The notes beneath the pieces were generated by a model, which searched no databases, was not told the origin of the DNA, and worked only from the letters and a program-made list of their open reading frames with translations. A program made the translations under genes and the position numbers. From an uncultured Pseudomonadota bacterium (GTDB lineage Bacteria; Pseudomonadota; Gammaproteobacteria; Methylococcales; Methylomonadaceae): a stretch of 55,513 nucleotides of DNA. This document shows positions 25,720 through 34,612 of the stretch, piece after piece; position 1 is the first letter of the stretch; each line of letters begins with the position of its first letter. Location: contig CAINDC010000143.1 of assembly GCA_903847275.1 (NCBI GenBank), positions 1 through 55,513 on the forward strand, written 5' to 3'.

Positions 25720-25757
25720 CAAAGCCGCCCCGAGTGTAAATAACGGGCGGCTTTTTT
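25720..25757 (+). terminator. Terminator after the 110-residue membrane protein gene
   Basis: AAAGCCGCCC pairs with GGGCGGCTTT, followed by TTT. Confidence 0.88.
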
Positions 25758-25779
25758 ATAACTAAACTTTTGAAAATCT

Positions 25780-26346
25780 ATGAACACACACCCTACCCTT
25801 TTAAGAACATTAGATAGTGTTTTGGTTATCGTTGATATGCAAGGCAAGTTATCTGCAGTGATGCCTGAAATAGATGCCGCATTAATGCACGAAAACACCA
25901 TTAGTCTTTTGGAAGCTGCGAAAAATTTAGCGATTCCTGTTTTAGTCACAGAACAATATCCTCAAGGATTAGGTCAAACGGAAGCATCGGTACGAGCTGC
26001 GTGTCCCGATACGACTCAAATTTTTGAGAAGACCTCTTTTTCTTGTACGGGCGCGAGTGGTTTTATGCCCGCTTTAGAACAAATGAAAAGCAAACAAGTT
26101 ATTTTGGTCGGGCAAGAAGCCCACGTTTGTATTATGCAGACGGCGTTGGATTTAATGACGCTGGGCTATCAAGTTCATGTTGTGGAAGATGCGATTTGTG
26201 CGCGTAAAGCGGAACATAAATTTTATGCACTTCAACGTTTACAAGCTCAAAATGTAGTAATTACAAATTATGAATCAGTATTATTTGAATGGCTGCGAGA
26301 TGCTGCACATCCTGATTTTAAAACAATTTCCCAATTGTTGAATTGA
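25780..26346 (+). CDS. Isochorismatase-family cysteine hydrolase
   Basis: A 188-residue alpha/beta hydrolase with the family's triad: D19 in VIVDMQ, K84 in FEKTSFS and C117 in AHVCIMQTA. The short length and sequence resemble the YcaC-like branch, whose substrates are largely unknown, rather than true isochorismatases of siderophore synthesis, and no siderophore genes are nearby. The HopJ-family gene follows by six bases, so the two are probably co-transcribed. Confidence 0.88.
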   Translation: MNTHPTLLRTLDSVLVIVDMQGKLSAVMPEIDAALMHENTISLLEAAKNLAIPVLVTEQYPQGLGQTEASVRAACPDTTQIFEKTSFSCTGASGFMPALEQMKSKQVILVGQEAHVCIMQTALDLMTLGYQVHVVEDAICARKAEHKFYALQRLQAQNVVITNYESVLFEWLRDAAHPDFKTISQLLN

Positions 26347-26352
26347 GGTTTA

Positions 26353-26697
26353 ATGATGGAATTGAATGATTTTTTAGCGAAAATTCAAGCAAATGCACCA
26401 GTGAGTTTTACTGAATCCATTGCCGTTATTTCTGAAAACTACATTTATCAACCAACCGCATTTCGTAATAGTTCCGTTGAAAATGCGGCTGGACAAAACG
26501 AAGGTTCATGCAAAATTTTCGCTTTCGGAAAATTAAACAACTTAACGGAACAACAGACATTATCGTTATTTGGTGATTATTATCGTATCGAGGTTTTACA
26601 AAATCCTGATGCAACTGACCATCAAAACATTCGCCAATTTATGCAGCACGGTTGGGCAGAAATTACATTTGAAAATGAAGCCTTAAAACTTGCCTAA
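26353..26697 (+). CDS. HopJ-family protein
   Basis: A 114-residue cytosolic protein of the HopJ type III effector family, which despite its name is widespread in free-living bacteria without type III secretion. Typical stretches are AVISENYIYQPTAFRN, GSCKIFAFGKLNNLTEQQTL and QFMQHGWAEITF. It should be a small alpha/beta protein of unknown activity. Two adjacent Met codons (26353 and 26356) could each be the start. The IS debris begins 45 bases after the stop. Confidence 0.85.
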   Translation: MMELNDFLAKIQANAPVSFTESIAVISENYIYQPTAFRNSSVENAAGQNEGSCKIFAFGKLNNLTEQQTLSLFGDYYRIEVLQNPDATDHQNIRQFMQHGWAEITFENEALKLA

Positions 26698-26742
26698 GTT
26701 TTTATGCTGACAAAAGTTTACTTTGGACAACCATTTTACACG

Positions 26743-26955
26743 GGGTGCGATTAAAAGTGAGGGGGATTTCAAAAAAGTTACGCAGCAACTGCATCCCAGT
26801 ATTTATCCCAATCGTTATTTGCTCTCACTATTCGTAGCGTTAACATCGGTTCGATATTAGCCGCAATCCACCACGCCCCCGATAATTTAAGTCGTTTCTG
26901 AACACGTAACGATGTGCGCTTTCAATCTCTCCAGAGCCAATCGGCAAGGCGTAAT
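26743..26955 (-). mobile_element. ISKra4-like element, degraded right end (copy 1)
   Basis: Begins with GGGTGCGATTAAAAGTG and is nearly identical to copy 2 for about 205 bases. The transposase portion contains a one-base deletion relative to copy 2 just after the SGEIESAHRYV codons, which breaks the frame. Homology to copy 2 stops at 26947; eight further bases precede the start of copy 2. It looks like an older copy cut by insertion of copy 2. Confidence 0.75.
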
Positions 26956-27389
26956 GGGGTGCGATTAAAAGTGAGGGAGATTTCAAAAAAGTTACGCAGC
27001 AACTGCATCCCAGTATTTATCCCAATCGTCATTTGCTCTCACTACTCGTAGCGTTAACATCGGTTCGATATTAGCCGCAATCCACCACGCCCCTGATAAT
27101 TTAAGTCGCTTCTGAATCACGTAACGATGTGCGCTTTCAATCTCTCCAGAGCCAATCGGCAAACCTTTTTCGATGGCATTTTTGTAATCCAATTGATCCG
27201 TACGATTGCTTAAATAACGATGACAGGCGCGTACTGGAGCTTTGTTGTCGTCAATTTCATTGGCTTCCAAATAAGGCTTTAAATTTTTAATGACCACCAA
27301 AAAGTCATTGTTTTTCAAAAGCGTTTCCTGCTGCTTCGCCCAGACTCGATGATTATCTGGATTGCAAGTTTTTGAGGCGGCGGCTATAT
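26956..27389 (-). mobile_element. ISKra4-like element, right end (copy 2), 5' truncated
   Basis: Starts with the same terminal sequence at 26957 and contains the transposase C-terminus. The left part, including the other terminal repeat, is missing; the element ends abruptly at the 24-bp repeat at 27390. Confidence 0.75.
26992..27389 (-). pseudogene. ISKra4-family transposase, C-terminal fragment
   Basis: About 130 residues from YIAAASKTC to WDAVAA. The GLPIGSGEIESAHRYVIQKR motif, GAWW and LRVVRANDDWDKYW are typical of the transposase C-terminus as I recall it from the ISKra4 family; an ISLre2-like assignment is less likely. The upstream part of the gene is replaced by the 24-bp repeat. Without its N-terminal two-thirds the product cannot be active. 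Confidence 0.75.
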
Positions 27390-27413
27390 ATCCACAGAGT
27401 TGAAACACCTCCA
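27390..27413 (-). repeat. 24-bp direct repeat, copy A
   Basis: Plus strand ATCCACAGAGTTGAAACACC plus TCCA. It sits exactly where the ISKra4 transposase fragment loses its N-terminal part, contributing residues EVFQLCG to that frame. Confidence 0.8.
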
Positions 27414-27486
27414 AATCATCAATTACCAATTTTGCATAAAATTATGCTTACCTGCATTGGTTTGTAGGGACTATCAATCTAAACAT
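27414..27486. other. Short unassigned AT-rich spacer in the mobile-element scar
   Basis: No gene is supportable. It contains a small inverted repeat GCATAA-AA-TTATGC at 27434-27447. Confidence 0.4.
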
Positions 27487-27609
27487 CTTAACTTTCGTAC
27501 TCGAATTAAACGGTTAGCACGAAAAACGATTTGCTTTTCTAAATCTTTTCTCATGCACTCTGTGGTTTTCGGGTTATTTATCAATCGATATGAATTCGGT
27601 CTTGTTTAA
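27487..27609 (+). pseudogene. IS1-like transposase, C-terminal fragment
   Basis: About 40 residues (LNFRTRIKRLARKTICFSKS, then GLFINRYEFG) resemble the C-terminus of IS1-family transposases of the kind common in filamentous sulfur bacteria and cyanobacteria. No catalytic region remains. The stop codon is five bases before repeat copy B. The assignment is from remembered motifs only. Confidence 0.5.
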
Positions 27610-28662
27610 CTAACATCCACAGAATTGAAACACCTCCATTATTTCTTCTAGCCCTTTATTTTCAAGGCTTATATAGCATCCACAGAGTTGAAACACCTCC
27701 ATTAATCCTAATGCCAAACGCACTAAATTCAGCTGTTGAGCAGGTTCTAACGTTTGATTGATTTTTGATTTGAGTGATAAATCTACTTCGTCAATGTGAC
27801 GAAAATACCAACCGATATGTTTTCGTGCCAATCGCACGCCAAGACCTGCACCATAAAATGAATACAGACTTTCTAAATGCAGCGTGAGGACGTGATAAAT
27901 TTCATTTCTCGACGGTAATTCGAGCAATTCATCGTGTGTTAAAAAATGCGAAATTTGTTGAAATAACCACGGATTTCCTTGCGCGGCGCGTCCAATCATA
28001 ATCGCATCTGCGCCCGTTTCATTCAAAACAAAACGCGCTTTTTCTGGTGAATCAATATCCCCATTGGCGATAACTGGAATGTTCACGGCTTGTTTGACTA
28101 ATTTAATGGTTTCATATTCAGCAAACCCTTCAAATTTACAGGCGCGAGTTCGACCGTGAATCGTCAATGCCGCCACGCCAGAATCTTCGGCAATTTTTGC
28201 AATCGTGAGCGCGTTACGATTTTCATAATCCCAACCCGTGCGAATTTTTAACGTCACTGGCACATCAACCGCATTCACGACGGCTTCGAGGATTTGTTTA
28301 ACCAAAACTTCGTCACGCAATAACGCTGAACCCGCCGCGACGGAACACACTTTTTTTGCTGGACAGCCCATGTTGATGTCGATAATTTGTGCGCCATTTT
28401 GAACATTGAAACGCGCCGCCTCCGCCAAATCGTGGGGATTTGTGCCGAGAATTTGTACCGAACGCAAACCGCTGTTTTCGCTGTGTTCGGCGCGTAATAA
28501 CGTGCGTGGATGATGACGTAAGATGGGATTTGACGCGACCATTTCGGAAACTGTTAAACCTGCACCGAATTGGGTACAGATTTCTCGAAAAGGCGCGTCG
28601 GTAATTCCCGCCATTGGCGCGAGAATCAAGTTGTTACGGAGTTTGTGATGGGCGATTTGCAC
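27610..28662 (-). CDS. dusB: tRNA-dihydrouridine synthase DusB with a repeat-derived tail
   Basis: A 350-residue FMN enzyme that reduces U to dihydrouridine in tRNA D-loops. The TIM-barrel core is complete: LAPMAGITDAPFR, EMVASNP, INMGCPAKKVC with catalytic C100, LLRDE, KIRTGWDY, IHGRTR, NGDIDSPEKA and AIMIGRAAQGNPW. The DusB subfamily fits. Residues from about 320 on (EVFQLCGCYISLENK onward) are encoded by repeat copies C and B and the 36 bases between them. E. coli DusB ends near residue 321, so only the extreme C-terminus is replaced. The enzyme is probably still functional. Confidence 0.95.
   Translation of the reverse strand: MQIAHHKLRNNLILAPMAGITDAPFREICTQFGAGLTVSEMVASNPILRHHPRTLLRAEHSENSGLRSVQILGTNPHDLAEAARFNVQNGAQIIDINMGCPAKKVCSVAAGSALLRDEVLVKQILEAVVNAVDVPVTLKIRTGWDYENRNALTIAKIAEDSGVAALTIHGRTRACKFEGFAEYETIKLVKQAVNIPVIANGDIDSPEKARFVLNETGADAIMIGRAAQGNPWLFQQISHFLTHDELLELPSRNEIYHVLTLHLESLYSFYGAGLGVRLARKHIGWYFRHIDEVDLSLKSKINQTLEPAQQLNLVRLALGLMEVFQLCGCYISLENKGLEEIMEVFQFCGC
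27614..27641 (-). repeat. 24-bp direct repeat, copy B (28 bp shared with copy C)
   Basis: Plus strand CATCCACAGAATTGAAACAC plus CTCCATTA, one mismatch from copy C over 28 bases. On the minus strand it encodes the last residues of dusB (EVFQFCGC) and supplies the bases just before the stop. Confidence 0.85.
27677..27704 (-). repeat. 24-bp direct repeat, copy C
   Basis: Plus strand CATCCACAGAGTTGAAACAC plus CTCCATTA, 63 bases from copy B in the same orientation. It joins the end of the normal dusB body to the foreign tail. Confidence 0.85.
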
Positions 28663-28679
28663 GTTTATTCGATTATGAA

Positions 28680-29216
28680 CTAATCTTTTTTAATGGCTTC
28701 GTCTTCATTCCAAATCGGATTTTTTAAATCATCTGGGTGTAATTTCGCCGCATCGTCTGGGTAAATATGCCAAAACGATTTGTCGATGCACGCATTGTCA
28801 TAATTTTCTTTTTCAGCGTGTGTGAACGGACACCAAAAATTTTCGACCAATTTTACTAAATACGAATGCCATTCAAATAACGCGACGCTGACTGGGCAAT
28901 ACCAAGAACAATTCAAAATCCAAAACAATTTTGATTGTGATGTACTTAATGCAAATGAACCGTCCATTTTGATTTGCGTTTTCAAATCGTAACGGTGACT
29001 TTCTTTCGCAGGCAAATAATCGCGCAAGGTTTTAACATCTTTCGCTCCCATCCAAAGCAAATGGGTGTATGACCAATACGCACTCAGAAAAATGAACGGT
29101 AAGGTAAGAATAGGCAAATAAATCATTACCATACCGATGGCGCGTTTCCAAACTGGAACGTTTTTATAATGTTTGCCGATGTGTACGCGACTGCAATTCT
29201 CGCAGGCTTTTTTCAT
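28680..29216 (-). CDS. Cys-rich-headed membrane protein of unknown function
   Basis: A 178-residue protein starting MKKACENCSRVHIGKHYKNV. A CxxC pair lies near the N-terminus, and one strong transmembrane segment follows (about 28-50: MVMIYLPILTLPFIFLSAYW). A long soluble domain contains several more Cys and Trp residues (LNCSWYCPVS, WCPFTHAEK, FWHIYPDD). The paired cysteines suggest metal binding, but no family is recognised. The start at 29216 has an AAGGAAA ribosome-binding site; an upstream ATG at 29261 would overlap prmA. It lies between prmA and dusB on the same strand. Confidence 0.75.
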   Translation of the reverse strand: MKKACENCSRVHIGKHYKNVPVWKRAIGMVMIYLPILTLPFIFLSAYWSYTHLLWMGAKDVKTLRDYLPAKESHRYDLKTQIKMDGSFALSTSQSKLFWILNCSWYCPVSVALFEWHSYLVKLVENFWCPFTHAEKENYDNACIDKSFWHIYPDDAAKLHPDDLKNPIWNEDEAIKKD

Positions 29217-29244
29217 AAGTTTTCCTTTTTTAAGGTTTAAATTG

Positions 29245-30120
29245 TTATTTTTTACGACCATTTAAACGAATCCAATCTTCTTGTTGAACTCGCTCTGCAA
29301 AATCAATTTTTTCAGCGTAGGCTTCAATCAAGGAATCAGCTTGTTCTGCCAAAATACCCGATAAAACTAAATCACCATTTTCAACCACTAACGCGCAAAT
29401 TGATTGTGATAAATCAATCAGCGGTTTCGCTAAGATGTTTGCCAAAACCACGTCGGCTTGAAACGACGTGAAATTTTCTGGCAAATAGCAGTGAATTTTG
29501 TCTGAAACATTATTTTTTAAAGCATTATCACGAGTTGCTGTTAAGGCTTGCGGGTCAATATCAACAGCGTGTGCTTCTTTTGCACCCAATAAAATCGCCG
29601 CAACCGCTAAAATTCCCGACCCACAACCGTAATCAATCACGGTTTTATCGGTTAAATCATTGCTCGCCAACCATTCCAAACATAATGCCGTTGTTGGATG
29701 TGTACCTGTTCCGAACGCCAAACCTGGGTCGAGTGTTAAACAAACAGTGCCTTCTTCGCGTTGTTCTTGGTCGGTCGGGCAAACCCACAAACGATCAGCG
29801 AATTTCATTGGGTGATAAAATTCCATCCACGCGCGTTCCCACGCTTGATCTTCGATAAATTCGTATTGCCATGTTTCACCAATCGTTTTGAATTTTCGGT
29901 TCATTTCCGTTTTTACCGCTTCGGGTTCAACGTCTAATTCAAACAGCGCAACCACTTCAGTGTTTGTCCAGATTTTGGTTTCACCAATACGCGGTTCATA
30001 AACGGGTTCATCTTCGGCATCCATATAAGTGACAGAAACCGCTCCTAAATGAGAGAAATGTTTGGCGACTTTTGGCGCAGATTTTTCGCTAGTTGTTACG
30101 GTAAGTTGATGCCAGGACAT
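29245..30120 (-). CDS. prmA: Ribosomal protein L11 methyltransferase PrmA
   Basis: A 291-residue SAM-dependent enzyme that trimethylates ribosomal protein L11. The N-terminal L11-binding domain (1-115) is followed by the methyltransferase domain with LDPGLAFGTGTHPTTALCLE, SAM motif DYGCGSGILAVAA and the VVLANILAKPL motif that forms the substrate pocket. Length equals the E. coli protein. It is downstream of accC, but a hairpin at 30155-30180 separates them. Confidence 0.97.
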   Translation of the reverse strand: MSWHQLTVTTSEKSAPKVAKHFSHLGAVSVTYMDAEDEPVYEPRIGETKIWTNTEVVALFELDVEPEAVKTEMNRKFKTIGETWQYEFIEDQAWERAWMEFYHPMKFADRLWVCPTDQEQREEGTVCLTLDPGLAFGTGTHPTTALCLEWLASNDLTDKTVIDYGCGSGILAVAAILLGAKEAHAVDIDPQALTATRDNALKNNVSDKIHCYLPENFTSFQADVVLANILAKPLIDLSQSICALVVENGDLVLSGILAEQADSLIEAYAEKIDFAERVQQEDWIRLNGRKK

Positions 30121-30154
30121 TGAATATAAAGTGCGGGAAGTGAGAAGAATTTAA

Positions 30155-30180
30155 ATGGACGTGAATGTATTCGCGTCCAT
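30155..30180 (-). terminator. Hairpin between accC and prmA
   Basis: ATGGACG-T-GAAT and ATTC-G-CGTCCAT form a 12-pair stem with a very tight loop. The minus-strand continuation TTTAAATT gives a partial T-run, so it may be a moderate terminator. Confidence 0.6.
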
Positions 30181-30204
30181 GCAAAACGAGTAAAAACAGT
30201 ATTT

Positions 30205-31551
30205 TTATTTATAAATACCCAATTTTTTTTCTAAATAATGGATATTTTGTCCACCCGTCGCAAACGCGCTATCCGTCATAATATCGTGTTGTAAAGGAAT
30301 GTTCGTTTTGATGCCGTCGATAATAATTTCATTTAACGCGGTTCGCATACGCGCAATCGCACTTTCGCGGGTTTCACCGTGAGCAATCAATTTTCCAATC
30401 ATCGAATCGTAATACGGAGGTACTTTGTAGCCATTGTAAATATGCGTTTCGCAACGAATTCCAGGGCCACCTGGCATGTGGAATTGTTCAATTGTACCTG
30501 GACATGGCATAAATGTTTTTGGATCTTCCGCGTTCAAACGGCATTCAATTGCATGACCTTGGATTTTGACTTGGTCTTGCGTAATGGATAATTTCTCGCC
30601 TGCCGCAATTCGCAATTGTTCTTTCACAATGTCAAATCCCGTCACCATTTCAGTGACAGGATGTTCAACTTGCACGCGGGTATTCATTTCGATAAAAAAG
30701 AATTCGCCTTTTTCATACAAGAACTCGAACGTTCCTGCGCCACGATAACCAATATCTACACAGGCTTTTGCACAGCGTTCCCCGATAAACTGTCGTTGTT
30801 CTTCCGTAATTCCTGGTGCGGGGGCTTCTTCAACGACTTTTTGATGACGACGTTGCATCGAACAATCACGCTCGCCTAAATGAATCGCGTTGCCGTAATT
30901 ATCAGCCATGACTTGAAATTCAATGTGGCGCGGGTCTTCTAAAAATTTTTCCATATAAACCGTTGCATTGCCAAACGCCGCGCTCGCTTCAGCTTTAGTC
31001 ATCGAAATTGCGTTAATCAATGCCGCTTCAGTATGAACAGTACGCATTCCTCGTCCACCACCGCCGCCCGCAGCTTTGATAATCACGGGATAACCAACTT
31101 CACGCGCCAATTTTAGATTTTTATCCGCATCATCAGAAAGTGGATCGTTATTGCCTGGAACGCAGGGAATTCCTGCTTTTAACATTGCATTTTTAGCTGA
31201 AATTTTGTCGCCCATCATGCGAATTGTTTCTGCTTTTGGGCCAATAAATACAAAACCACTTTGCTCAACTTTTTCGGCAAAATCGGCGTTTTCAGACAAA
31301 AAACCATAACCTGGATGAATGGCTTCTGCGTCGGTTACTTCGGCAGCACTGATAATCGCAGGAATGTTCAAATAACTATCCGCTGAATTCGCAGGTCCAA
31401 TACATACTGATTCATCCGCCAATCGAACGTGTTTCAAATCACGATCCGCTTCTGAATGCACCGCGACGACTTTAATGCCTAATTCACGGCAAGCGCGCAA
31501 GACTCGTAATGCAATTTCACCGCGATTAGCGATAACGATCTTATCAAACAT
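30205..31551 (-). CDS. accC: Acetyl-CoA carboxylase, biotin carboxylase subunit AccC
   Basis: A 448-residue ATP-grasp enzyme that carboxylates biotin on AccB, the first step of fatty acid synthesis. Landmarks are [20 protein letters not shown], the [14 protein letters not shown] region, glycine-rich loop [42 protein letters not shown] and the C-terminal [12 protein letters not shown]. It follows accB by 11 bases. Length is standard. Confidence 0.98.
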   Translation of the reverse strand: MFDKIVIANRGEIALRVLRACRELGIKVVAVHSEADRDLKHVRLADESVCIGPANSADSYLNIPAIISAAEVTDAEAIHPGYGFLSENADFAEKVEQSGFVFIGPKAETIRMMGDKISAKNAMLKAGIPCVPGNNDPLSDDADKNLKLAREVGYPVIIKAAGGGGGRGMRTVHTEAALINAISMTKAEASAAFGNATVYMEKFLEDPRHIEFQVMADNYGNAIHLGERDCSMQRRHQKVVEEAPAPGITEEQRQFIGERCAKACVDIGYRGAGTFEFLYEKGEFFFIEMNTRVQVEHPVTEMVTGFDIVKEQLRIAAGEKLSITQDQVKIQGHAIECRLNAEDPKTFMPCPGTIEQFHMPGGPGIRCETHIYNGYKVPPYYDSMIGKLIAHGETRESAIARMRTALNEIIIDGIKTNIPLQHDIMTDSAFATGGQNIHYLEKKLGIYK

Positions 31552-31562
31552 AACGCGCTACC

Positions 31563-32006
31563 TTATTCAATGACAAACAACGGTTGGCCGTATTCCACGG
31601 GTTCAGCGTTTTCAACCAAAATTTGCGTAATTACACCGCTTTGGTCAGATTCAATTTGATTCAAAATTTTCATTGCTTCGATAATGCACAAAGTATCGCC
31701 CGCTTGCACGGTCTGTCCAATTTGTACAAACGATTTACTACCTGGTGATGCTGAACGATAAAACGTACCAACCATCGGCGATTTAACAATATGACCTTTA
31801 ATTTCTGGTTTTGCCATTGGTGTTGCAGGCGTAGATTCATTGCCCAATGTAATAACAGACGTGGTCGGAGCGTTGGCGTAAGTTATCGGTGCAACTGCCG
31901 TGTAACGATTGATGCGAATAGATTCTTCACCCTCTTTAATTTCTATTTCGGCGATGTCTGAGGCTTGAATAATCTCGATGAGTTTTTTTATTTTTCTAAT
32001 ATCCAT
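31563..32006 (-). CDS. accB: Biotin carboxyl carrier protein AccB
   Basis: A 147-residue carrier of the biotin cofactor for acetyl-CoA carboxylase. The C-terminal biotinyl domain has the [10 protein letters not shown] motif with K113 as the attachment site, preceded by [20 protein letters not shown]. The linker is rich in Ala, Pro and Thr. It lies between aroQ and accC in the usual aroQ-accB-accC order. Confidence 0.98.
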   Translation of the reverse strand: MDIRKIKKLIEIIQASDIAEIEIKEGEESIRINRYTAVAPITYANAPTTSVITLGNESTPATPMAKPEIKGHIVKSPMVGTFYRSASPGSKSFVQIGQTVQAGDTLCIIEAMKILNQIESDQSGVITQILVENAEPVEYGQPLFVIE

Positions 32007-32009
32007 GAT

Positions 32010-32456
32010 TTAAGATCTCTCGGTTAATAATCGGTGAGCGGCTTGTAACGCCAATTCATAGCCCATTGCACCTAATCCACAAATTACGCCTTGCGCGATG
32101 TCGGAAAAATAGGAATGCTTTCGGAATGGTTCACGGGCATGAACATTCGATAAATGGACTTCAATAAAAGGAATTTTAGTTGCTAATAACGCATCGCGCA
32201 TTGCTACACTCGTATGCGTAAAAGCAGCGGGATTGATGATAATAAAATCAACCTGATTGGTATATGCAGCATGAATCAATTCGATAAGTTCATGCTCTGC
32301 ATTGCTTTGGCGAAACGTTAGAGAATGTTGTAATTTTTGGGCTTCTTGTTCAAGCGTATATTGAATATCGGCGAGCGTTTTATTGCCATAAAGACTGGGT
32401 TCGCGTATGCCCAATAAATTCAAATTTGGACCATTTAAAACAGTAATTATCGCCAT
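32010..32456 (-). CDS. aroQ: Type II 3-dehydroquinate dehydratase AroQ
   Basis: A 148-residue enzyme that converts 3-dehydroquinate to 3-dehydroshikimate in aromatic amino acid synthesis. Active-site stretches are [41 protein letters not shown] and [17 protein letters not shown]. It heads the accBC operon, three bases before accB, an arrangement common in gammaproteobacteria. Confidence 0.97.
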   Translation of the reverse strand: MAIITVLNGPNLNLLGIREPSLYGNKTLADIQYTLEQEAQKLQHSLTFRQSNAEHELIELIHAAYTNQVDFIIINPAAFTHTSVAMRDALLATKIPFIEVHLSNVHAREPFRKHSYFSDIAQGVICGLGAMGYELALQAAHRLLTERS

Positions 32457-32573
32457 CAGTTTCTCTATTGAATAAACGGGTTGAAAACAGGCTAATTTTA
32501 CCGTGTTGTTACCGTTTGTCCAGTTTAAGCACGAAATGCGTTTAACTTCGCGGGTTTTAGCAAACTTTGTAAC

Positions 32574-33236
32574 TTAATCGAATTGAATTTGCTGTGCGAA
32601 AAACTCGAAATTCGCTGTTTTTGAATAAGGTAAAATACCCAACAAAGGTATTTTTAAACGTGCCACCAAACTCTCAATGGTTAAATCAACACAATCAAAC
32701 ATTTCATCATTACAAACAGCAATCCAACCTATGCAATTTAAACCAGCATTTTTAATCGCTTCTGTCGTAAGAAGTGTGTGATTGATGCAACCCAATTTAA
32801 TTGATACGACCAAAATAATCGGCACATTTAATTTTTTTGCCAAATCGGCAATTGTTTCATTTTCGTTCAGTGGGGCATACCAACCACCTGCACCTTCAAC
32901 AATTAAAACATCTGCCAAATTTTGTAATGTTTGAAAATTAGTAAATACAGTTTCTAAATCAACAGGATTTTTTTTACCTGCTAAATGCGGTGAAATCGGC
33001 AATTCGTAAGCAAAAGGATTTAAAAGAGAATAATCGACAAACTCTGAACCCATTTTTTGAATGGCTAAAGCATCACTATTTCGCCATTCGCCTGAAATTT
33101 TTTCACAACCCGAAGCCACAGGTTTCATTCCAACTACAGATAAGTTTTGTTTTTTAAAATAAGCCATCAATGTCAATGTCGCCCACGTTTTTCCGACATT
33201 GGTGTCTGTGCCTGTGATGAAATAACTTTGTTTCAT
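32574..33236 (-). CDS. bioD: Dethiobiotin synthetase BioD
   Basis: A 220-residue ATPase that closes the ureido ring of dethiobiotin. P-loop GTDTNVGKT (9-17), the KPVASG substrate motif and VEGAGGWYAPL are present. Other bio genes are not adjacent; it follows mtaB by three bases on the same strand. Having a biotin gene a few hundred bases from accB is probably coincidence, since the operons are separate. Confidence 0.93.
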   Translation of the reverse strand: MKQSYFITGTDTNVGKTWATLTLMAYFKKQNLSVVGMKPVASGCEKISGEWRNSDALAIQKMGSEFVDYSLLNPFAYELPISPHLAGKKNPVDLETVFTNFQTLQNLADVLIVEGAGGWYAPLNENETIADLAKKLNVPIILVVSIKLGCINHTLLTTEAIKNAGLNCIGWIAVCNDEMFDCVDLTIESLVARLKIPLLGILPYSKTANFEFFAQQIQFD

Positions 33237-33239
33237 AGT

Positions 33240-34484
33240 TTAAACCTGAAAAGCAGTCATTTGATTTTCGAGCGTTTGTTCGGCACTTATTTCGCACGAA
33301 ACTCGTAAATAATTTGGTGTATAACCCGATACACGAACATTACCATTGTCTAATTCTTCGCGTTGTCCTTCCCACAAAACATCAACTGTTTGCCCTATAT
33401 TTTGCTGATAAAACGCCTGTTTCATTTCTTCTGCTAAATGATGCAATTGTTCACTGCGTTGTTTTTTAATTTCGTTTGATACGGGATTTGGCAACGTGGC
33501 GGCTTTTGTACCTTCGCGTGGTGAATAAGTAAAAATATGAATATGTCCAAAACGACAATTCCGAATAAATTCAAAACTTTCTTGCCATTCTTCATCCGTT
33601 TCATTTGGAAAACCTACGATGATGTCTGTCGTAATGTTGAAATTTGGAATTTGGCGTAAACGAGCCAACATCTCAGTATATTCGCCAGTTTTGCAACGAC
33701 GCGCCATACGGCGTAAAACTGAATCAGAACCGCTTTGCAACGGCAAATGCAAATGCGGCATCAATCGTTGATTTTCAAACAGCGTAAAAAATTCATCATT
33801 CAATTCCCACGGTTCGAGAGAACCTAAACGCAAACGAGGAATGTCAGTTTGCGACAAAATCGCTTGAATTAAGTTCACGATATTTTCACCGTTATCGCTG
33901 CCGTAACCGCCCAAATGTACGCCTGTTAAAATTACTTCGTTAATGCCTTGCGCGTGCAGAGCTTTAATTTCGCTAATTACGTCAGCAAGTGAACGACTAA
34001 CTTCTTCACCTCGCGCCACGGTGACAATACAAAATGTGCATCGATAACGGCAACCGTCTTGAACTTTGACGAAAGCGCGTTGTCTGCCGCGTGTGAAAAG
34101 TGAGATTTCAGCGGGTTCAGTTGCCATTGCTGGCATGGTTTCAAAAGTTAATTCGCTTAATGCTTTTTCAACCAAATGCGCTTTATCTTTGTTGCTCACA
34201 ACTAAATCCACGCCTAATAACGCTTGTGCTTCGTCAGTATTTAACGTGGCGTAACAACCGCTGACAACTAATTTTGCGGTCGGATTTTCACGATGAATAC
34301 GACGAATCAATTGGCGTGATTTACGCGCTGCATCTTGTGTAACCGCGCATGAATTGATGACTACTAATTGTGCGGCAGAAATGTCGCGCGTAATCGCGTG
34401 ACCTTGTGCTTGAAAGGCTTGCGACCATGTTTCTAATTCAGCTTCGTTTAAACGACAGCCCAATGTTTTTAAATGAATTTGCAT
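33240..34484 (-). CDS. mtaB: tRNA t6A37 methylthiotransferase MtaB
   Basis: A 414-residue radical-SAM enzyme converting t6A to ms2t6A at position 37 of tRNAs. C10, C46 and C77 can hold the auxiliary [4Fe-4S] cluster; C145, C149 and C152 in DGCRYRCTFC hold the radical-SAM cluster. A TRAM-like C-terminus follows. The MtaB rather than MiaB or RimO assignment rests on ISAAQLVVINSCAVT and the overall length. It is divergent from sucA. Confidence 0.9.
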   Translation of the reverse strand: MQIHLKTLGCRLNEAELETWSQAFQAQGHAITRDISAAQLVVINSCAVTQDAARKSRQLIRRIHRENPTAKLVVSGCYATLNTDEAQALLGVDLVVSNKDKAHLVEKALSELTFETMPAMATEPAEISLFTRGRQRAFVKVQDGCRYRCTFCIVTVARGEEVSRSLADVISEIKALHAQGINEVILTGVHLGGYGSDNGENIVNLIQAILSQTDIPRLRLGSLEPWELNDEFFTLFENQRLMPHLHLPLQSGSDSVLRRMARRCKTGEYTEMLARLRQIPNFNITTDIIVGFPNETDEEWQESFEFIRNCRFGHIHIFTYSPREGTKAATLPNPVSNEIKKQRSEQLHHLAEEMKQAFYQQNIGQTVDVLWEGQREELDNGNVRVSGYTPNYLRVSCEISAEQTLENQMTAFQV

Positions 34485-34612
34485 TTTTGATTGATGATTT
34501 GGCTCGGAATGGACGTTAGTTTAACCGAAAGTGTGTGAGCTTGCCGATTGTGAGAGCATTTCAATCGCGTACAATAGCGGCATTTCACATTGACCTTCAC
34601 ACAGATTATTTC

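Noticed and set aside
27614-27704. CRISPR-like pair of 28-bp repeats with a 35-bp spacer
   Set aside because: Only two regularly spaced copies exist, the third is 225 bases away, no leader or cas genes are seen, and the repeats border mobile fragments and dusB.
34535-34612. Longer sucA start
   Set aside because: The extra 26 residues have no match to the family; MSDLRTFF is the usual beginning.
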